Positions 34,941-43,725 of a DNA stretch of 59,758 nucleotides are shown here, piece after piece. The notes under the pieces were generated by a model that saw only the letters and a list, made by a program, of their open reading frames with translations, ran no database searches and was not told the origin of the DNA. How positions within the stretch are numbered: position 1 is the first letter of the stretch; the number at the start of each line of letters is the position of its first letter. This DNA is from an uncultured Lachnospiraceae bacterium. GTDB taxonomy: Bacteria > Bacillota > Clostridia > Lachnospirales > Lachnospiraceae. The stretch spans positions 1-59,758 of the forward strand of contig CAOKQK010000009.1 of NCBI GenBank assembly GCA_948470905.1. The letters are read 5' to 3'. A program made the translations under genes and the position numbers.

Positions 34941-36497
34941 CTATCCGCGGATCACCTCGTCCACCGCCTCAAGGTCCAGCGGCTCCCCGTCACATCCCTC
35001 TATAACCACATTCTTCATGGTGAGCTTCTCGATGTTGCGGGCAAAAATTCCTTTCCTGCAGGCAGACTCGCAGCCTTCCATCATCGCCGCCCTTCCCGGC
35101 TGTGCATCCTCTGCGTAGGTGATATGCACGTTCTCCATCTCCACATGCTCGATTTTCTGCTCAGGCAGCCCATAGAAGTACACGCCTGCCACATGGGTAT
35201 CGGCGCATTCCACATTGCGGATATGCACATCCTTTACAGAGGGGGTGCGGTCGTCCACCGGAAGCGGTGTCTTGGAGGACACATACTCGGTCTTGCCGTC
35301 GGTTCCGCAGTAATAAAAGCTGTTGATGACAAAGGCGCTGCGCACATGCTCCATCCGGATATTGTCAAACATAATCCCCCTGAGTACGGAATCCTTGCCT
35401 CTGCCGCGCCTTGTCTTGACGCGCAGCCCTCTGTCCGTATGGTAGAAGACACAGTTTTTGATCTGGATATCGTCCACGCCTCCGGAGATCTCACTGCCGA
35501 TGGTCACAGCTCCATGACCCTTGTTCATATAACAGTTTCTCACTATGATGTGCCTGGAAGGGGTCTTGTATTTTTTGCCCATGTACATCTTGCCGGACTT
35601 GATCGCTATGCAGTCGTCTCCTACAGAGAAATACACGCCTGCAATCTCCACATTTTCACAGGATTCCGGATCGATACCATCTGTGTTGTGGGAATCCGCC
35701 GGAGACTGGATGGTAATATCCAGGAAACGGATATCTCTGGAAAAGCAGGGATGCATGTTCCAGCAGGGAGAATCCTTTATGGTAATACCCTGCAGGACCA
35801 CATTTTCACAGTTGTTCAGGAACATCATCTTGGGCCTTGCGGGATCTCCCTTCCTCTTTTCCACATTCCACCAGTTCTCAAAATCCGCGCTGCCGTTGAT
35901 GGAGCCTCTGCCGCAGATGACCACGTTCTTCACCTGGATGCCCGTCAAAATGCTGGCAAAACTGTCCAGCGGATTGCCCTCCCAGGAAGCGATGAGATAC
36001 TCGCCTGTCTCGTCATAGCTCTGGATTCTGCCGGGGAGCACCGGCAGCTTCGTCTTGTCGGGAATGGCGGACAGTTCCGCGCCTTCCGCCAGTTCGATAG
36101 TCAGGTCGCTCTTTAAAAATAAGTTGGTAAACCGGTACTCACCCCTGGGTACAAGCACCCGGCTGTTCTGAGGGCAGCACATGATAGCTGCCTGCAGGGA
36201 CGCCGTGTCATCCGAAACGCCGTCACCCTTTGCGCCGAAGTCCCTGACATTCAGAGTCACAAACTCGTACTTCGTCCGCACTTCCCTGGTTTCCGATACC
36301 TGTCCGTCCCGCCTGACGGCAACCTGATAGACGGTGTCCGGCGCCAGCCCGTATACGGTCTGGATCACCTTCTCCGTTTCCATGTATTTTTCCCCGTTGA
36401 TCACAATCTCGTATCTGTCGGAATTATAGTAGACATTGTCCTCCAGAAGCTCAAGCACAAAGCTTCTCGCCGTGGTAAAAATCACCTGAAAATCCAT
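34941..36497 (-). CDS. Glycoside hydrolase family 28 (polygalacturonase/rhamnogalacturonan hydrolase type)
   Basis: A 518-residue cytosolic enzyme with no signal peptide: a fibronectin-III-like N-terminal domain (about 1-80) and a right-handed beta-helix. The four GH28 signatures are NTDGIDPES, VGDDCIAIKSG, GHGAVTIGSE and DRGLRVKTRRGRG, so the three catalytic Asp and the His/Arg/Lys set are all there. It hydrolyses galacturonic-acid linkages, probably exo-acting on imported oligogalacturonides or rhamnogalacturonan pieces. Start at ATG 36497 after GGGGGTGC. It follows a GH105 gene by 160 bp on the same strand. Confidence 0.93.
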   Translation of the reverse strand: MDFQVIFTTARSFVLELLEDNVYYNSDRYEIVINGEKYMETEKVIQTVYGLAPDTVYQVAVRRDGQVSETREVRTKYEFVTLNVRDFGAKGDGVSDDTASLQAAIMCCPQNSRVLVPRGEYRFTNLFLKSDLTIELAEGAELSAIPDKTKLPVLPGRIQSYDETGEYLIASWEGNPLDSFASILTGIQVKNVVICGRGSINGSADFENWWNVEKRKGDPARPKMMFLNNCENVVLQGITIKDSPCWNMHPCFSRDIRFLDITIQSPADSHNTDGIDPESCENVEIAGVYFSVGDDCIAIKSGKMYMGKKYKTPSRHIIVRNCYMNKGHGAVTIGSEISGGVDDIQIKNCVFYHTDRGLRVKTRRGRGKDSVLRGIMFDNIRMEHVRSAFVINSFYYCGTDGKTEYVSSKTPLPVDDRTPSVKDVHIRNVECADTHVAGVYFYGLPEQKIEHVEMENVHITYAEDAQPGRAAMMEGCESACRKGIFARNIEKLTMKNVVIEGCDGEPLDLEAVDEVIRG

Positions 36498-36547
36498 ATT
36501 TGCACCCCCTTGCGCGCTTCAGCACGCATATCAATCATTATTCTTGT

Positions 36548-36579
36548 CAATGGAATTCTTTTCTGAAAGGATTCCATTG
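36548..36579 (-). other. Hairpin between GH105 and GH28 genes
   Basis: CAATGGAAT / ATTCCATTG stem extended by CTTT/AAAG around a short loop, in the 159-bp gap. Without a U-tract it is more likely an mRNA-processing or stabilising hairpin than a terminator. Confidence 0.5.
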
Positions 36580-36656
36580 TATGGATATTTATTTTCAAAT
36601 CTGCACCTTCCTGTCCGTTTCAGCGGACATTCATTCAAAATTCGCCCTCTCGATCC

Positions 36657-37778
36657 TTAAATCTCACTGATCATCTGCTTTCCCAGCAGATACTGTGCAT
36701 ATGCCATAAAGAGCGCTGCAATCGCCTTGTTGTCGTTGACCACATTGGGTTCGGACAGATAATATGCCACGCTGCCGTCCCTGCGGTGATCCTTTTCGGG
36801 GCCTAAGCCTGCGACTCTGCAGCAGTCCTTTAATTCAAAGCCTTCCGGGGTCCTTGAAAGCTTTCTCTCGATGACATTGTCCAGAATCTCCTCACCGACC
36901 TTCCAGTATTTCTCAGGCAGCAATACCTTCTGGCGGCACGCCTTCATAATAGACGCCGCCAGCATGGCGGAACCTGAAGTTTCCTGGTAGTTGCCTTCCT
37001 CGTCGGGAAGGTTCAGCACCTGGTAAAAGAGCTTAGTCTCTTTGTCCTGATAGCGCAGAAGTCCCTTGATCCCCTCTGTATACAGGTCGCTGAGCCCGCG
37101 ATAATCCTCATAGATGGCGATGGACATGGCCTCCAGGGTATCCACAATTGCCATCTGATACCATGCGGTGGCACGGAGCCAGAAATTTTTGGAGCGTCCT
37201 GTCACAGGATCCGCCCAGAAAACCTCCCGGGATTCATCATAGCCATGGTAGTAAAGCCCTGCTTCTTCATCAAACATATACTTCCGGACATTGTAAAACT
37301 GGCTGGCAATGTCTATGTAATGCTCCTTTTTGCCGAGCTTTGTGTCATATGCCATGAAGAAAGGCTGTGCCATGAAAAGCCCGTCCAGCCACACCTGGTT
37401 GGGGTAAATCTTCTTGTGCCAGAAATTGCCGGATGCCGTCCGGGGATGGTTCAGAAGCTGTTCCATCAGCAGATCCGCCGCCTTCCTGAACTTCTCCCTG
37501 CCTGTTTGTTCACAGGCAAAGAGCAGCGCCCTTCCCGGAGCCACATTGTCCAGATTATAATCTTCTTTTCTGTAATGCTGGATAGAACCGTCCTCCAGCA
37601 CATATTTGTCCATATAGCCGATGACAAAGTCTCTGAAAAGCTCCTTACCGGTAGCCTGGTACAGCTGTATTGCCGCAATCAGGATGCATCCGTCCTCGTA
37701 ATTCCATTTGTCAAACCTGACCTTGGAAAAATCCTTGTAATAGTCCTCGATAAAGGACTCCATGCGCTCTTTGTTCAT
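36657..37778 (-). CDS. Unsaturated rhamnogalacturonyl hydrolase, GH105 (YteR-like)
   Basis: A 373-residue (alpha/alpha)6-barrel enzyme that removes the 4,5-unsaturated galacturonyl group left by the PL11 lyase. Recognisable segments are KWNYEDGCILIAAIQLY, PNQVWLDGLFMAQPFFMAYDT with the catalytic-region Asp, WADPVTGRSKNFWLRATAWYQMA and the closing DGSVAYYLSEPNVVNDNKAIAALFMA. No signal peptide, so it acts in the cytosol. ATG 37778 has GGAGGTAA in front. It is one of two GH105 genes in tandem. Confidence 0.92.
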   Translation of the reverse strand: MNKERMESFIEDYYKDFSKVRFDKWNYEDGCILIAAIQLYQATGKELFRDFVIGYMDKYVLEDGSIQHYRKEDYNLDNVAPGRALLFACEQTGREKFRKAADLLMEQLLNHPRTASGNFWHKKIYPNQVWLDGLFMAQPFFMAYDTKLGKKEHYIDIASQFYNVRKYMFDEEAGLYYHGYDESREVFWADPVTGRSKNFWLRATAWYQMAIVDTLEAMSIAIYEDYRGLSDLYTEGIKGLLRYQDKETKLFYQVLNLPDEEGNYQETSGSAMLAASIMKACRQKVLLPEKYWKVGEEILDNVIERKLSRTPEGFELKDCCRVAGLGPEKDHRRDGSVAYYLSEPNVVNDNKAIAALFMAYAQYLLGKQMISEI

Positions 37779-37873
37779 TCATTTACCTCCGTATATGCTT
37801 TACTTGACAATCCTTTCACTGGATTTTATGGCAGGCTCCCATCCCCGTAAGACATCACTGAAAAAACAGGCTC

Positions 37874-39082
37874 TCAAATCTCTCCGCTTCTGAGCACCTC
37901 GGAATATGCCATGATAAACGGCCCGCTGCCCTTGCCTTCATCTGTGAAATAATATTCTGTCTCTTCATAATTGTTGCTGCCATTGGCGCTGGCCTTGAGG
38001 TAGATATCCCTCAGCCCGCCCTCATCAAGCTTCTTTTCCACAAGCCCCACAAAGGCTTTGATCCCCGCCTCCCCATAGGAGCTGTCCAGCCAGCCCTTTC
38101 TGACACCTTTCAGGATGGTGTAGCTGATCATGGCGGTCCCGCTGGTCTCCAGGCGGTTGGTTTCTGTCACCGGCATATCCGCCAGATTTGCCCAAATACC
38201 GCTCTCATCCTGATATTTCAGCATGCCGTCCACAAAGAGCTTCAGCGCCGCCTTTCTTTTCTCCAGATATTTGTCCGGCAGCACTTCCATCACATCCACC
38301 ATCGCCATACCATACCAGCCTATGGCGCGTGTCCAGAAGAAACTGCACACATCCTCACGGCCGTTTCCCGCGTGATAGTACATGCCGTTGGGCGCCAGCA
38401 GCGTCTCAGCAACCCAGTCAAGCCTCTCCTGTACCAGCGCAAGCTGCCCCTGGTCGCCAATCCTCGCCGCATGGTGCGAAAGGAAGGGCTGCAGCATATA
38501 GATGCCGTCCAGCCATATCTTGTAGCGCGGCTCCTTCCTCCAGCTGTGCCAGTAATTATGTCCCAGCCCGGCCGGCATATTGTCCAGACATGGCGTATGC
38601 CCCTCGCTGTTCACATAGCTCTCATCCGTCAGGTGACGGTACAGCAGCGAAGCAACCTGCCCATAAGCGTCATGACCCCTGGAAAATCTCTCAAAGAGAG
38701 CTGCCGTCTTGTAGCAGTCGGCACCGTGGCAGTCCACATAGCCCGCCCTCTCAAAGTCCAGCGCGAAGCTTCCGTCCTCCTCTTTTTTCATAAGCCCGTC
38801 CAGGTACGTCTTCACATAGTCATAGCAGGCTTTGCCCCTTTCACTGTCCGGCTCCGCCTCATAGATGTCGTAAAGCCCTTCCATCACCACGCCGTTATAA
38901 TAACTGTAATCATACAGAAATCCCTTGTTGCTCAAGGGGGAACGCTTCTCATTATCCCATGTAAAGAAGCGGTCCTGTGCGGCAAGCACCTGCTCCGGAA
39001 TGTTGACCGAAGACTTGATCGTCAGTCTGTCAATATAACTGCCTGCCTTCTCCACTGCGGCTTTTACCTGTTTTGCATCCAT
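37874..39082 (-). CDS. Second GH105 family hydrolase (YesR-like)
   Basis: A 402-residue cytosolic (alpha/alpha)6-barrel protein. Segments in common with the family are FLYDYSYYNGVVMEGLYDIYEA, RYKIWLDGIYMLQPFLSHHA, SFFWTRAIGWYGMAMVDVMEVLP, LETSGTAMISYTILKGVRKGWLD and GKGSGPFIMAYSEVL. It is clearly different from the GH105 protein downstream, so the two probably act on differently substituted unsaturated oligosaccharides. ATG 39082 follows AGGAGGTAGGGCA. Confidence 0.9.
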   Translation of the reverse strand: MDAKQVKAAVEKAGSYIDRLTIKSSVNIPEQVLAAQDRFFTWDNEKRSPLSNKGFLYDYSYYNGVVMEGLYDIYEAEPDSERGKACYDYVKTYLDGLMKKEEDGSFALDFERAGYVDCHGADCYKTAALFERFSRGHDAYGQVASLLYRHLTDESYVNSEGHTPCLDNMPAGLGHNYWHSWRKEPRYKIWLDGIYMLQPFLSHHAARIGDQGQLALVQERLDWVAETLLAPNGMYYHAGNGREDVCSFFWTRAIGWYGMAMVDVMEVLPDKYLEKRKAALKLFVDGMLKYQDESGIWANLADMPVTETNRLETSGTAMISYTILKGVRKGWLDSSYGEAGIKAFVGLVEKKLDEGGLRDIYLKASANGSNNYEETEYYFTDEGKGSGPFIMAYSEVLRSGEI

Positions 39083-39142
39083 TGCCCTACCTCCTGATGT
39101 TCCATTTTCCGCCTGGGGGGACTTTTCTGCCCTTTTTGCGCC

Positions 39143-39823
39143 TTACGCCAGCATCTCCGCGTAGCATCCGCCCAGTTCTCTCAGCCCTTCCGCAACCAGG
39201 CTGCCCATCCTGACTGCGCCTTCATAGTGAAGGTGTGTATTGTCCTTCATCTCTTTTGTATAATTTTCATAGCTGCCTACGGGAAAATACATGAACCATT
39301 TCCGGCTCTCCAGATCGCCAGTCTGCTCATAGAGCACCCTGCTCTTTTCGGTCAGGTCGATCAGGGCGATCTGCTCTCTCTCCGCCAGCTCTTTCACTGC
39401 CGCCGGATACTCTCCGTGGCTGTTCTCTATGGTGCCGTCCTCACAAAACAGCCTCCTGGAAAGGGGGGTGATCAGCACAGGGATCACTCCTTTTTCCCTT
39501 GCAGTATTCACATATCTCATCAGATATTCCTGATATGTAGTAAAGGGATCCGTGTGACGGTCCTCCTTTGGCTTTTCATCGTTATGTCCAAACTGGATAA
39601 AGAGAAAATCCCCTTCCTCCATCACCTCTATGGCAGGCTCAAAACGCCCTGCATCGTAAAAACTTTTGGAACTTGCCCCATTCTTGGCAAAGTCAAACAC
39701 TACATATTCTCTTTTGATATATCGGTCAAATTCCTGCCCGATCCCGGTCTGGGGATAAGTGCCTGCCCCATTGAATGCTACGGTGGAATCTCCCACCCAG
39801 ATAAGTTTCTTTATTTTTTTCAT
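39143..39823 (-). CDS. Rhamnogalacturonan acetylesterase, CE12-type SGNH hydrolase
   Basis: A 226-residue SGNH esterase. Block I is WVGDSTVAF with the catalytic Ser, block II NGASSKSF, block III IQFGHNDEKP, and block V DNTHLHYEGA with the Asp-His pair. No signal peptide, so it removes acetyl groups from imported rhamnogalacturonan fragments in the cytosol, as YxiM/RhgT-type enzymes do. It lies between the GH105 pair and the solute-binding protein gene on one strand. Start MKKIKKLIWVGDS at 39823. Confidence 0.88.
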   Translation of the reverse strand: MKKIKKLIWVGDSTVAFNGAGTYPQTGIGQEFDRYIKREYVVFDFAKNGASSKSFYDAGRFEPAIEVMEEGDFLFIQFGHNDEKPKEDRHTDPFTTYQEYLMRYVNTAREKGVIPVLITPLSRRLFCEDGTIENSHGEYPAAVKELAEREQIALIDLTEKSRVLYEQTGDLESRKWFMYFPVGSYENYTKEMKDNTHLHYEGAVRMGSLVAEGLRELGGCYAEMLA

Positions 39824-39895
39824 TTTATTTTTCCTGCTTCTTTAACCATTTATTCCCGCGGGCAATGGGCCATAAGTCCAGAGTCCCTCTTTTGG

Positions 39896-39933
39896 AAAGG
39901 GGCTCCCTCTGCAGGTACAGTGGGAACCCCTTT
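39896..39933 (-). other. Hairpin after the solute-binding protein gene
   Basis: AAAGGGGTTCCC / GGGAGCCCCTTT stem without a U-tract, 37 bp after the stop of the solute-binding protein gene. Such hairpins often protect the 3' end of highly expressed binding-protein mRNA. Confidence 0.55.
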
Positions 39934-39969
39934 ATCATACAAGCCTTATTGTTTTAACTGATCTGTGTC

Positions 39970-41523
39970 TTACATGTCTTTAATGACTGTTCCGTCATAG
40001 ATACCCTGTGTCTCAGCCTGGATAGCCTCGAAAGCCTCCTTGGGAGTTGACTCCAGAGACAGGATCTTGTTGCATGCGCCGCCGATACCGATCTTGCAGT
40101 AAGCTCTGGAATAATCAGATCTCATATCCTCATACATGAGCTTGAACATTTCAACGGAGCCCTCATCCTGCAGGGTCAGCTCTGTCTCCGTATCATAGAC
40201 ATTCTGAGCAACCTTGCTGGTACGGTTTGCGATTGCTACCAGGACAGCCGCAACTTCTTCAGGATTCTTGGTGCCGTTTACGATCATCTGCAGGTCTACG
40301 GAGTAGGTAACGCCATGGCAGGTATCATTAGCCGCTACCGCATTGGGTCCCAGAGGGCAGGGCAGAAGCCCGAAGCTGTACTTTGTCTCTATAGGAGAGG
40401 AGGAGTTGCCGGTAAGCTTCTGCAGGTCGCCGTAGAAGTCAAAGTAGAACACGCACGCGCCGTCCTCAAAGAACTTCTCCGCCTTTGCGGAATTCTTTGC
40501 CTTCTCAATACCGATGCTGCCTGCAAGCGCCTTGCCGTCATTGGGAGCCATATAACCATCCTGGCGCAGCTTGTAAATCCAGTTAGCCGCCTGGAGTGCA
40601 GAATCCTCAAGTGCTGTGAACTGCATCTTGCCGTTCTCGTCACGTCTTCCGGTAGCAGCGTTGTTAGAGGACATTACCATGGGGAAAAGCAGGTTCTCCT
40701 TGCCGTAGCCGCAGGGTGTCACAGTGCCGCCGGACTCTGTCTTGATCTTCTCGCACATCTGCTCAAAAGTCTCCCATGTCCATGTACCGTTCTTAACCAT
40801 CTCATAAATATCGCCAAGCTTATACTCCTCGGCAAGATCAATGTTAAAGAGCAGAGCATTGCGCAGGTCATTGGAGCTGTTCTGCGTAACGAAGTTCACA
40901 CCGTACTGAACGCCGTTGTAAACGCCATAATCAGACTGAGGCTTCCAGGGATTGGTGTCAACCTTGATGATGTCCTTGATCGCGGGATCGTTCAAATCCA
41001 TTACCAGACCCTGGGAAAAGATCTTATCAGTATACGTATCGGACACGCCCTGGTCAACAATATCGTATTCCACAGCTCCACCCAGCTTATCGTCATTGAG
41101 TTTGTTTACCACATCCTTGCTCTTGATCTTAGTCGCCTCAATGGTGCAGTTGTAATCCTTCTCAATCTGATCCAGAATGTCAATGACCGCACGATCCTTG
41201 TCTGCTGTAGTCTCCTTGCCGTTCTCATCATACTTGCGCTCGTATTTCCAGTCTACGGAGCAGGCAATCTTAATGACACGTCCCTTCAGATCCATGGGTG
41301 TCTCGACGAAACCGTTGTACTGTTCCGCCAGAAGCTCGCCTTCTGACTTGGCGGACTCTGTGGGTGCAGGCGTTGCCTGAGTCTCGGGTGCCGAAGTATT
41401 GCCGCCCTGCGGAGCCGGCGTAGCATTGCTTCCGCTGCTGCCGCTTGCAGGTTCGTTACCGCACGCTGCCATTGAAAATACCATGGCAGATGCCAGCAAA
41501 ACAGATAATACTTTTCTTTTCAT
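39970..41523 (-). CDS. Extracellular solute-binding protein (family 1), lipoprotein
   Basis: A 517-residue sugar-binding lipoprotein. Signal peptide and lipobox MVFSMAAC (Cys 21), a Ser/Gly/Pro/Thr linker to about residue 60, then a type 1 SBP fold. The domain reads IEKDYNCTIEATKIKSKDVVNKL near its start and GVTYSVDLQMIVNGTKNPEEVAAVLVAIANRT near its end, like the YtcQ/LipO group. It probably captures rhamnogalacturonan oligosaccharides and passes them to the permease pair at 41825-43718. No ATPase gene is nearby, so a shared MsmX-type ATPase is assumed. Confidence 0.88.
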   Translation of the reverse strand: MKRKVLSVLLASAMVFSMAACGNEPASGSSGSNATPAPQGGNTSAPETQATPAPTESAKSEGELLAEQYNGFVETPMDLKGRVIKIACSVDWKYERKYDENGKETTADKDRAVIDILDQIEKDYNCTIEATKIKSKDVVNKLNDDKLGGAVEYDIVDQGVSDTYTDKIFSQGLVMDLNDPAIKDIIKVDTNPWKPQSDYGVYNGVQYGVNFVTQNSSNDLRNALLFNIDLAEEYKLGDIYEMVKNGTWTWETFEQMCEKIKTESGGTVTPCGYGKENLLFPMVMSSNNAATGRRDENGKMQFTALEDSALQAANWIYKLRQDGYMAPNDGKALAGSIGIEKAKNSAKAEKFFEDGACVFYFDFYGDLQKLTGNSSSPIETKYSFGLLPCPLGPNAVAANDTCHGVTYSVDLQMIVNGTKNPEEVAAVLVAIANRTSKVAQNVYDTETELTLQDEGSVEMFKLMYEDMRSDYSRAYCKIGIGGACNKILSLESTPKEAFEAIQAETQGIYDGTVIKDM

Positions 41524-41824
41524 TTTTTTCTCCTTTCAAAAACTCATGGAAATTATTTGATACATCATATATAAAACACAGGTTTGCTTCGGCTGTGAAC
41601 CGGATCTCCTCCCCTGACCCGGCTCACAACGCCTTATGCGCCTGTATTTTACCATAATCACTGACCGCTCCCGGTACAGATGTCCATCCTGACGTTTCCT
41701 GCTTGAATAAGGATGTAATCATTTTACCATAGATTACGTGCGCTTCAGCGCACATGGAATCAGAAGTTGACACAATGTCCTTCTGTGTCAACATTTTACC
41801 ATATTTTCATCACCGGCGCAAGCA
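41524..41824 (-). promoter_or_regulatory. Leader of the solute-binding protein gene with triplicated ATTTTACCAT
   Basis: 300 bp without a gene. The plus-strand word ATTTTACCATA occurs at 41646, 41721 and 41793, spaced 75 and 72 bp; on the minus strand it is TATGGTAAAAT, an extended -10-like word. Between the copies are hairpins GTGCGC/GCGCAC (41738-41753) and a 9-bp stem GTTGACACA/TGTGTCAAC (41766-41792). This suggests several promoters or operator-plus-hairpin units that raise binding-protein expression over the permeases. Confidence 0.5.
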
Positions 41825-42751
41825 TTAACCCGTGATGCCGGACCGCTCCACGCCCTGGATGATAAACTTCTGTCCGATCAGGTAGACCAGCATGATAGGC
41901 AGGACACAGAGGACCGCCGCCGTATTATTGTACTGCAGCACCATGACTTCTTCCTCGCCGCCGTCCACATTGCTGATCATATTCGCCAGGAGGCTTGTGC
42001 CTCTCTGGAAACGCTGGGTGAAGGTGGTGTCCGTCCACTGCCATGCAAAGGAGATCAGGAACACCGTCACCATCATGGATACGGAGTTGGGCAGCATGAC
42101 CCTGAAGAAGGTCTTGAAAGCACTGCACCCGTCAATAAGCGCCGCCTCCTCCAGCTCCTTGGGCATGTTCCGGAAGGTCTGGCGGAACATAAAGATATAT
42201 AATCCGTTTCGGATACCCATTCCTGTCAGAGCCATAATGATGATAGGCCAGTATGTGCCGATCAGGTTAGCTCCCCCGTAAAAGAAACGGAATCTCAGGA
42301 ACAGGGGGATGATCAGGGTCTGGGGCGGTACAAGGAGTTCCATGATCACCAGAGCGAAAATGATCTTGCTCCCCCGGAACTTAAATCTGCCGAAGCCATA
42401 GCCGGCCAGCCCGCAGACCAGCACCTGCAGCCCCGCAATGAGGGCCGAATACAGGAATGTAACAGGAAAGGACTTCTGCCATGAAAGCTGGCTCAGCACG
42501 TTCTTAATATTAGCCAGGGTAAAATACTTGGGAATATATTTCACCGCCGGATCCAGGTAATCCTCAAAGCTCTTGAATGCATCTATCGTCTTGAGCAAAA
42601 AGGGATAGATAATGGTATAACAGCAGCCAATGAGGATGATTGCGCGCACGATCTTCCAGCCTATACTCATCATTCCATGGAGAGAAAACCATTTTCTCGC
42701 CCATCTCTTAAAATTAAATTCATTTTTGATTTTCGTCTTTGTCTTAGTCAA
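41825..42751 (-). CDS. Carbohydrate ABC transporter permease, MalG type (pair A)
   Basis: A 308-residue six-helix permease. The EAA loop for ATPase docking is ELEEAALIDGCSAFKTFFRVMLPNS (about residues 200-225), and the C-terminus ends KFIIQGVERSGITG, as in the MalG/LacG group. The frame starts with TTG at 42751, overlapping the previous gene by 8 bp and preceded by AGGGTGACG. Partner of the permease at 42744. Confidence 0.9.
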   Translation of the reverse strand: MTKTKTKIKNEFNFKRWARKWFSLHGMMSIGWKIVRAIILIGCCYTIIYPFLLKTIDAFKSFEDYLDPAVKYIPKYFTLANIKNVLSQLSWQKSFPVTFLYSALIAGLQVLVCGLAGYGFGRFKFRGSKIIFALVIMELLVPPQTLIIPLFLRFRFFYGGANLIGTYWPIIIMALTGMGIRNGLYIFMFRQTFRNMPKELEEAALIDGCSAFKTFFRVMLPNSVSMMVTVFLISFAWQWTDTTFTQRFQRGTSLLANMISNVDGGEEEVMVLQYNNTAAVLCVLPIMLVYLIGQKFIIQGVERSGITG

Positions 42752-43718
42752 GATACGTCACCCTCTTTGATAGAATTCCGGTTACAAGTCCCAGCACAAC
42801 AATTACCACAACAAAGTAAATCCACGACAGCGCCGAAGCGTACCCATATTTCGCACCGCTGAAGCCCTGCGCTTCTATGTACTCCATGATGCCGTAAACC
42901 GGATTGGTAAAGGTCGAGATCACAGTATAGACCACACATACCAGCAGGGATGGTGTCAGCATGGGGAAAGTAATCTTCCAGAACTCCTCCCACTTGGTTG
43001 CTCCCTCCATCTTTGCCGCCTCGAAGACCGAAGGGCTGATGGCCTGCAGTGCGCTTAGGAATATCAGGATCTGTACACCTGATGCGTTCAGGATCCCATA
43101 CATGTTGGTCAATACCGTCCCGATCATATTGGTCAGGCTTGCGGGCAGGCCCATGAGCTGCAGGAGCCCCGCCACATTAAACAGGGTCGAGAAGCCAATC
43201 TGGTCAAAGGTGCCTGTTGCGGAAGCCTCTTCCAGGGAACCGTTCATGGCGTTGAACATCTCGTTCGCATCTTCCATATCTGCCACAATACCCATGGAGA
43301 GCACCACCGGCAGGAAGAAGATCACACGGCAGATGCCCCTTCCCGCGAATTTCTGGTTCAGCACGTTGGACATAAAGAAGCTGAACAGGATAATGACTGC
43401 TGAGTCAAAGAACATACCCCGGATTCCGCTGATGAAAACCGGTATGAAATTAGCATCCGTCAAAAAGGCGTCATAAAAATTCTTCAGCCCCACATATTCC
43501 ATCTTGACGCCGCCAAAGTCAATGCTCACATTGTTAAAAGCATATACAAGGGAGTTGACCAGCGCCGGAAGGAAGATAAATAACATCCCTATGAGCACAG
43601 GCAGTACAAATATATAGCCCGCCATATTCTTTCTGTCGGAGAGCATCATGCCCTTCTTCTTTTGGGGTCTGGCTGCTTTTGTCTCCTTGGAGTTTGTCGC
43701 TTTTTGTTCTTTTGCCAT
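42744..43718 (-). CDS. Carbohydrate ABC transporter permease, MalF type (pair A)
   Basis: A 324-residue permease with a Lys/Glu-rich cytosolic N-terminus, six helices and the docking loop SPSVFEAAKMEGATKWEEFWKITFPMLTPS. I chose ATG 43718 (MAKEQKATNSK), seven bases after the stop of the DUF5696 gene and with AGGTGACG as the binding site. It contains an unusually long insertion in the second outside loop (DMEDANEMFNAMNGSLEEASATG). Works with the permease at 41825. Confidence 0.88.
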   Translation of the reverse strand: MAKEQKATNSKETKAARPQKKKGMMLSDRKNMAGYIFVLPVLIGMLFIFLPALVNSLVYAFNNVSIDFGGVKMEYVGLKNFYDAFLTDANFIPVFISGIRGMFFDSAVIILFSFFMSNVLNQKFAGRGICRVIFFLPVVLSMGIVADMEDANEMFNAMNGSLEEASATGTFDQIGFSTLFNVAGLLQLMGLPASLTNMIGTVLTNMYGILNASGVQILIFLSALQAISPSVFEAAKMEGATKWEEFWKITFPMLTPSLLVCVVYTVISTFTNPVYGIMEYIEAQGFSGAKYGYASALSWIYFVVVIVVLGLVTGILSKRVTYLD

Positions 43719-43725
43719 AGCTGCG

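Noticed and set aside
34938-36116. 392-residue plus-strand open frame opposite the GH28 gene
   Set aside because: It is a mirror of the well-supported GH28 coding sequence, is rich in His/Arg/Leu of antisense type and has no family motif.
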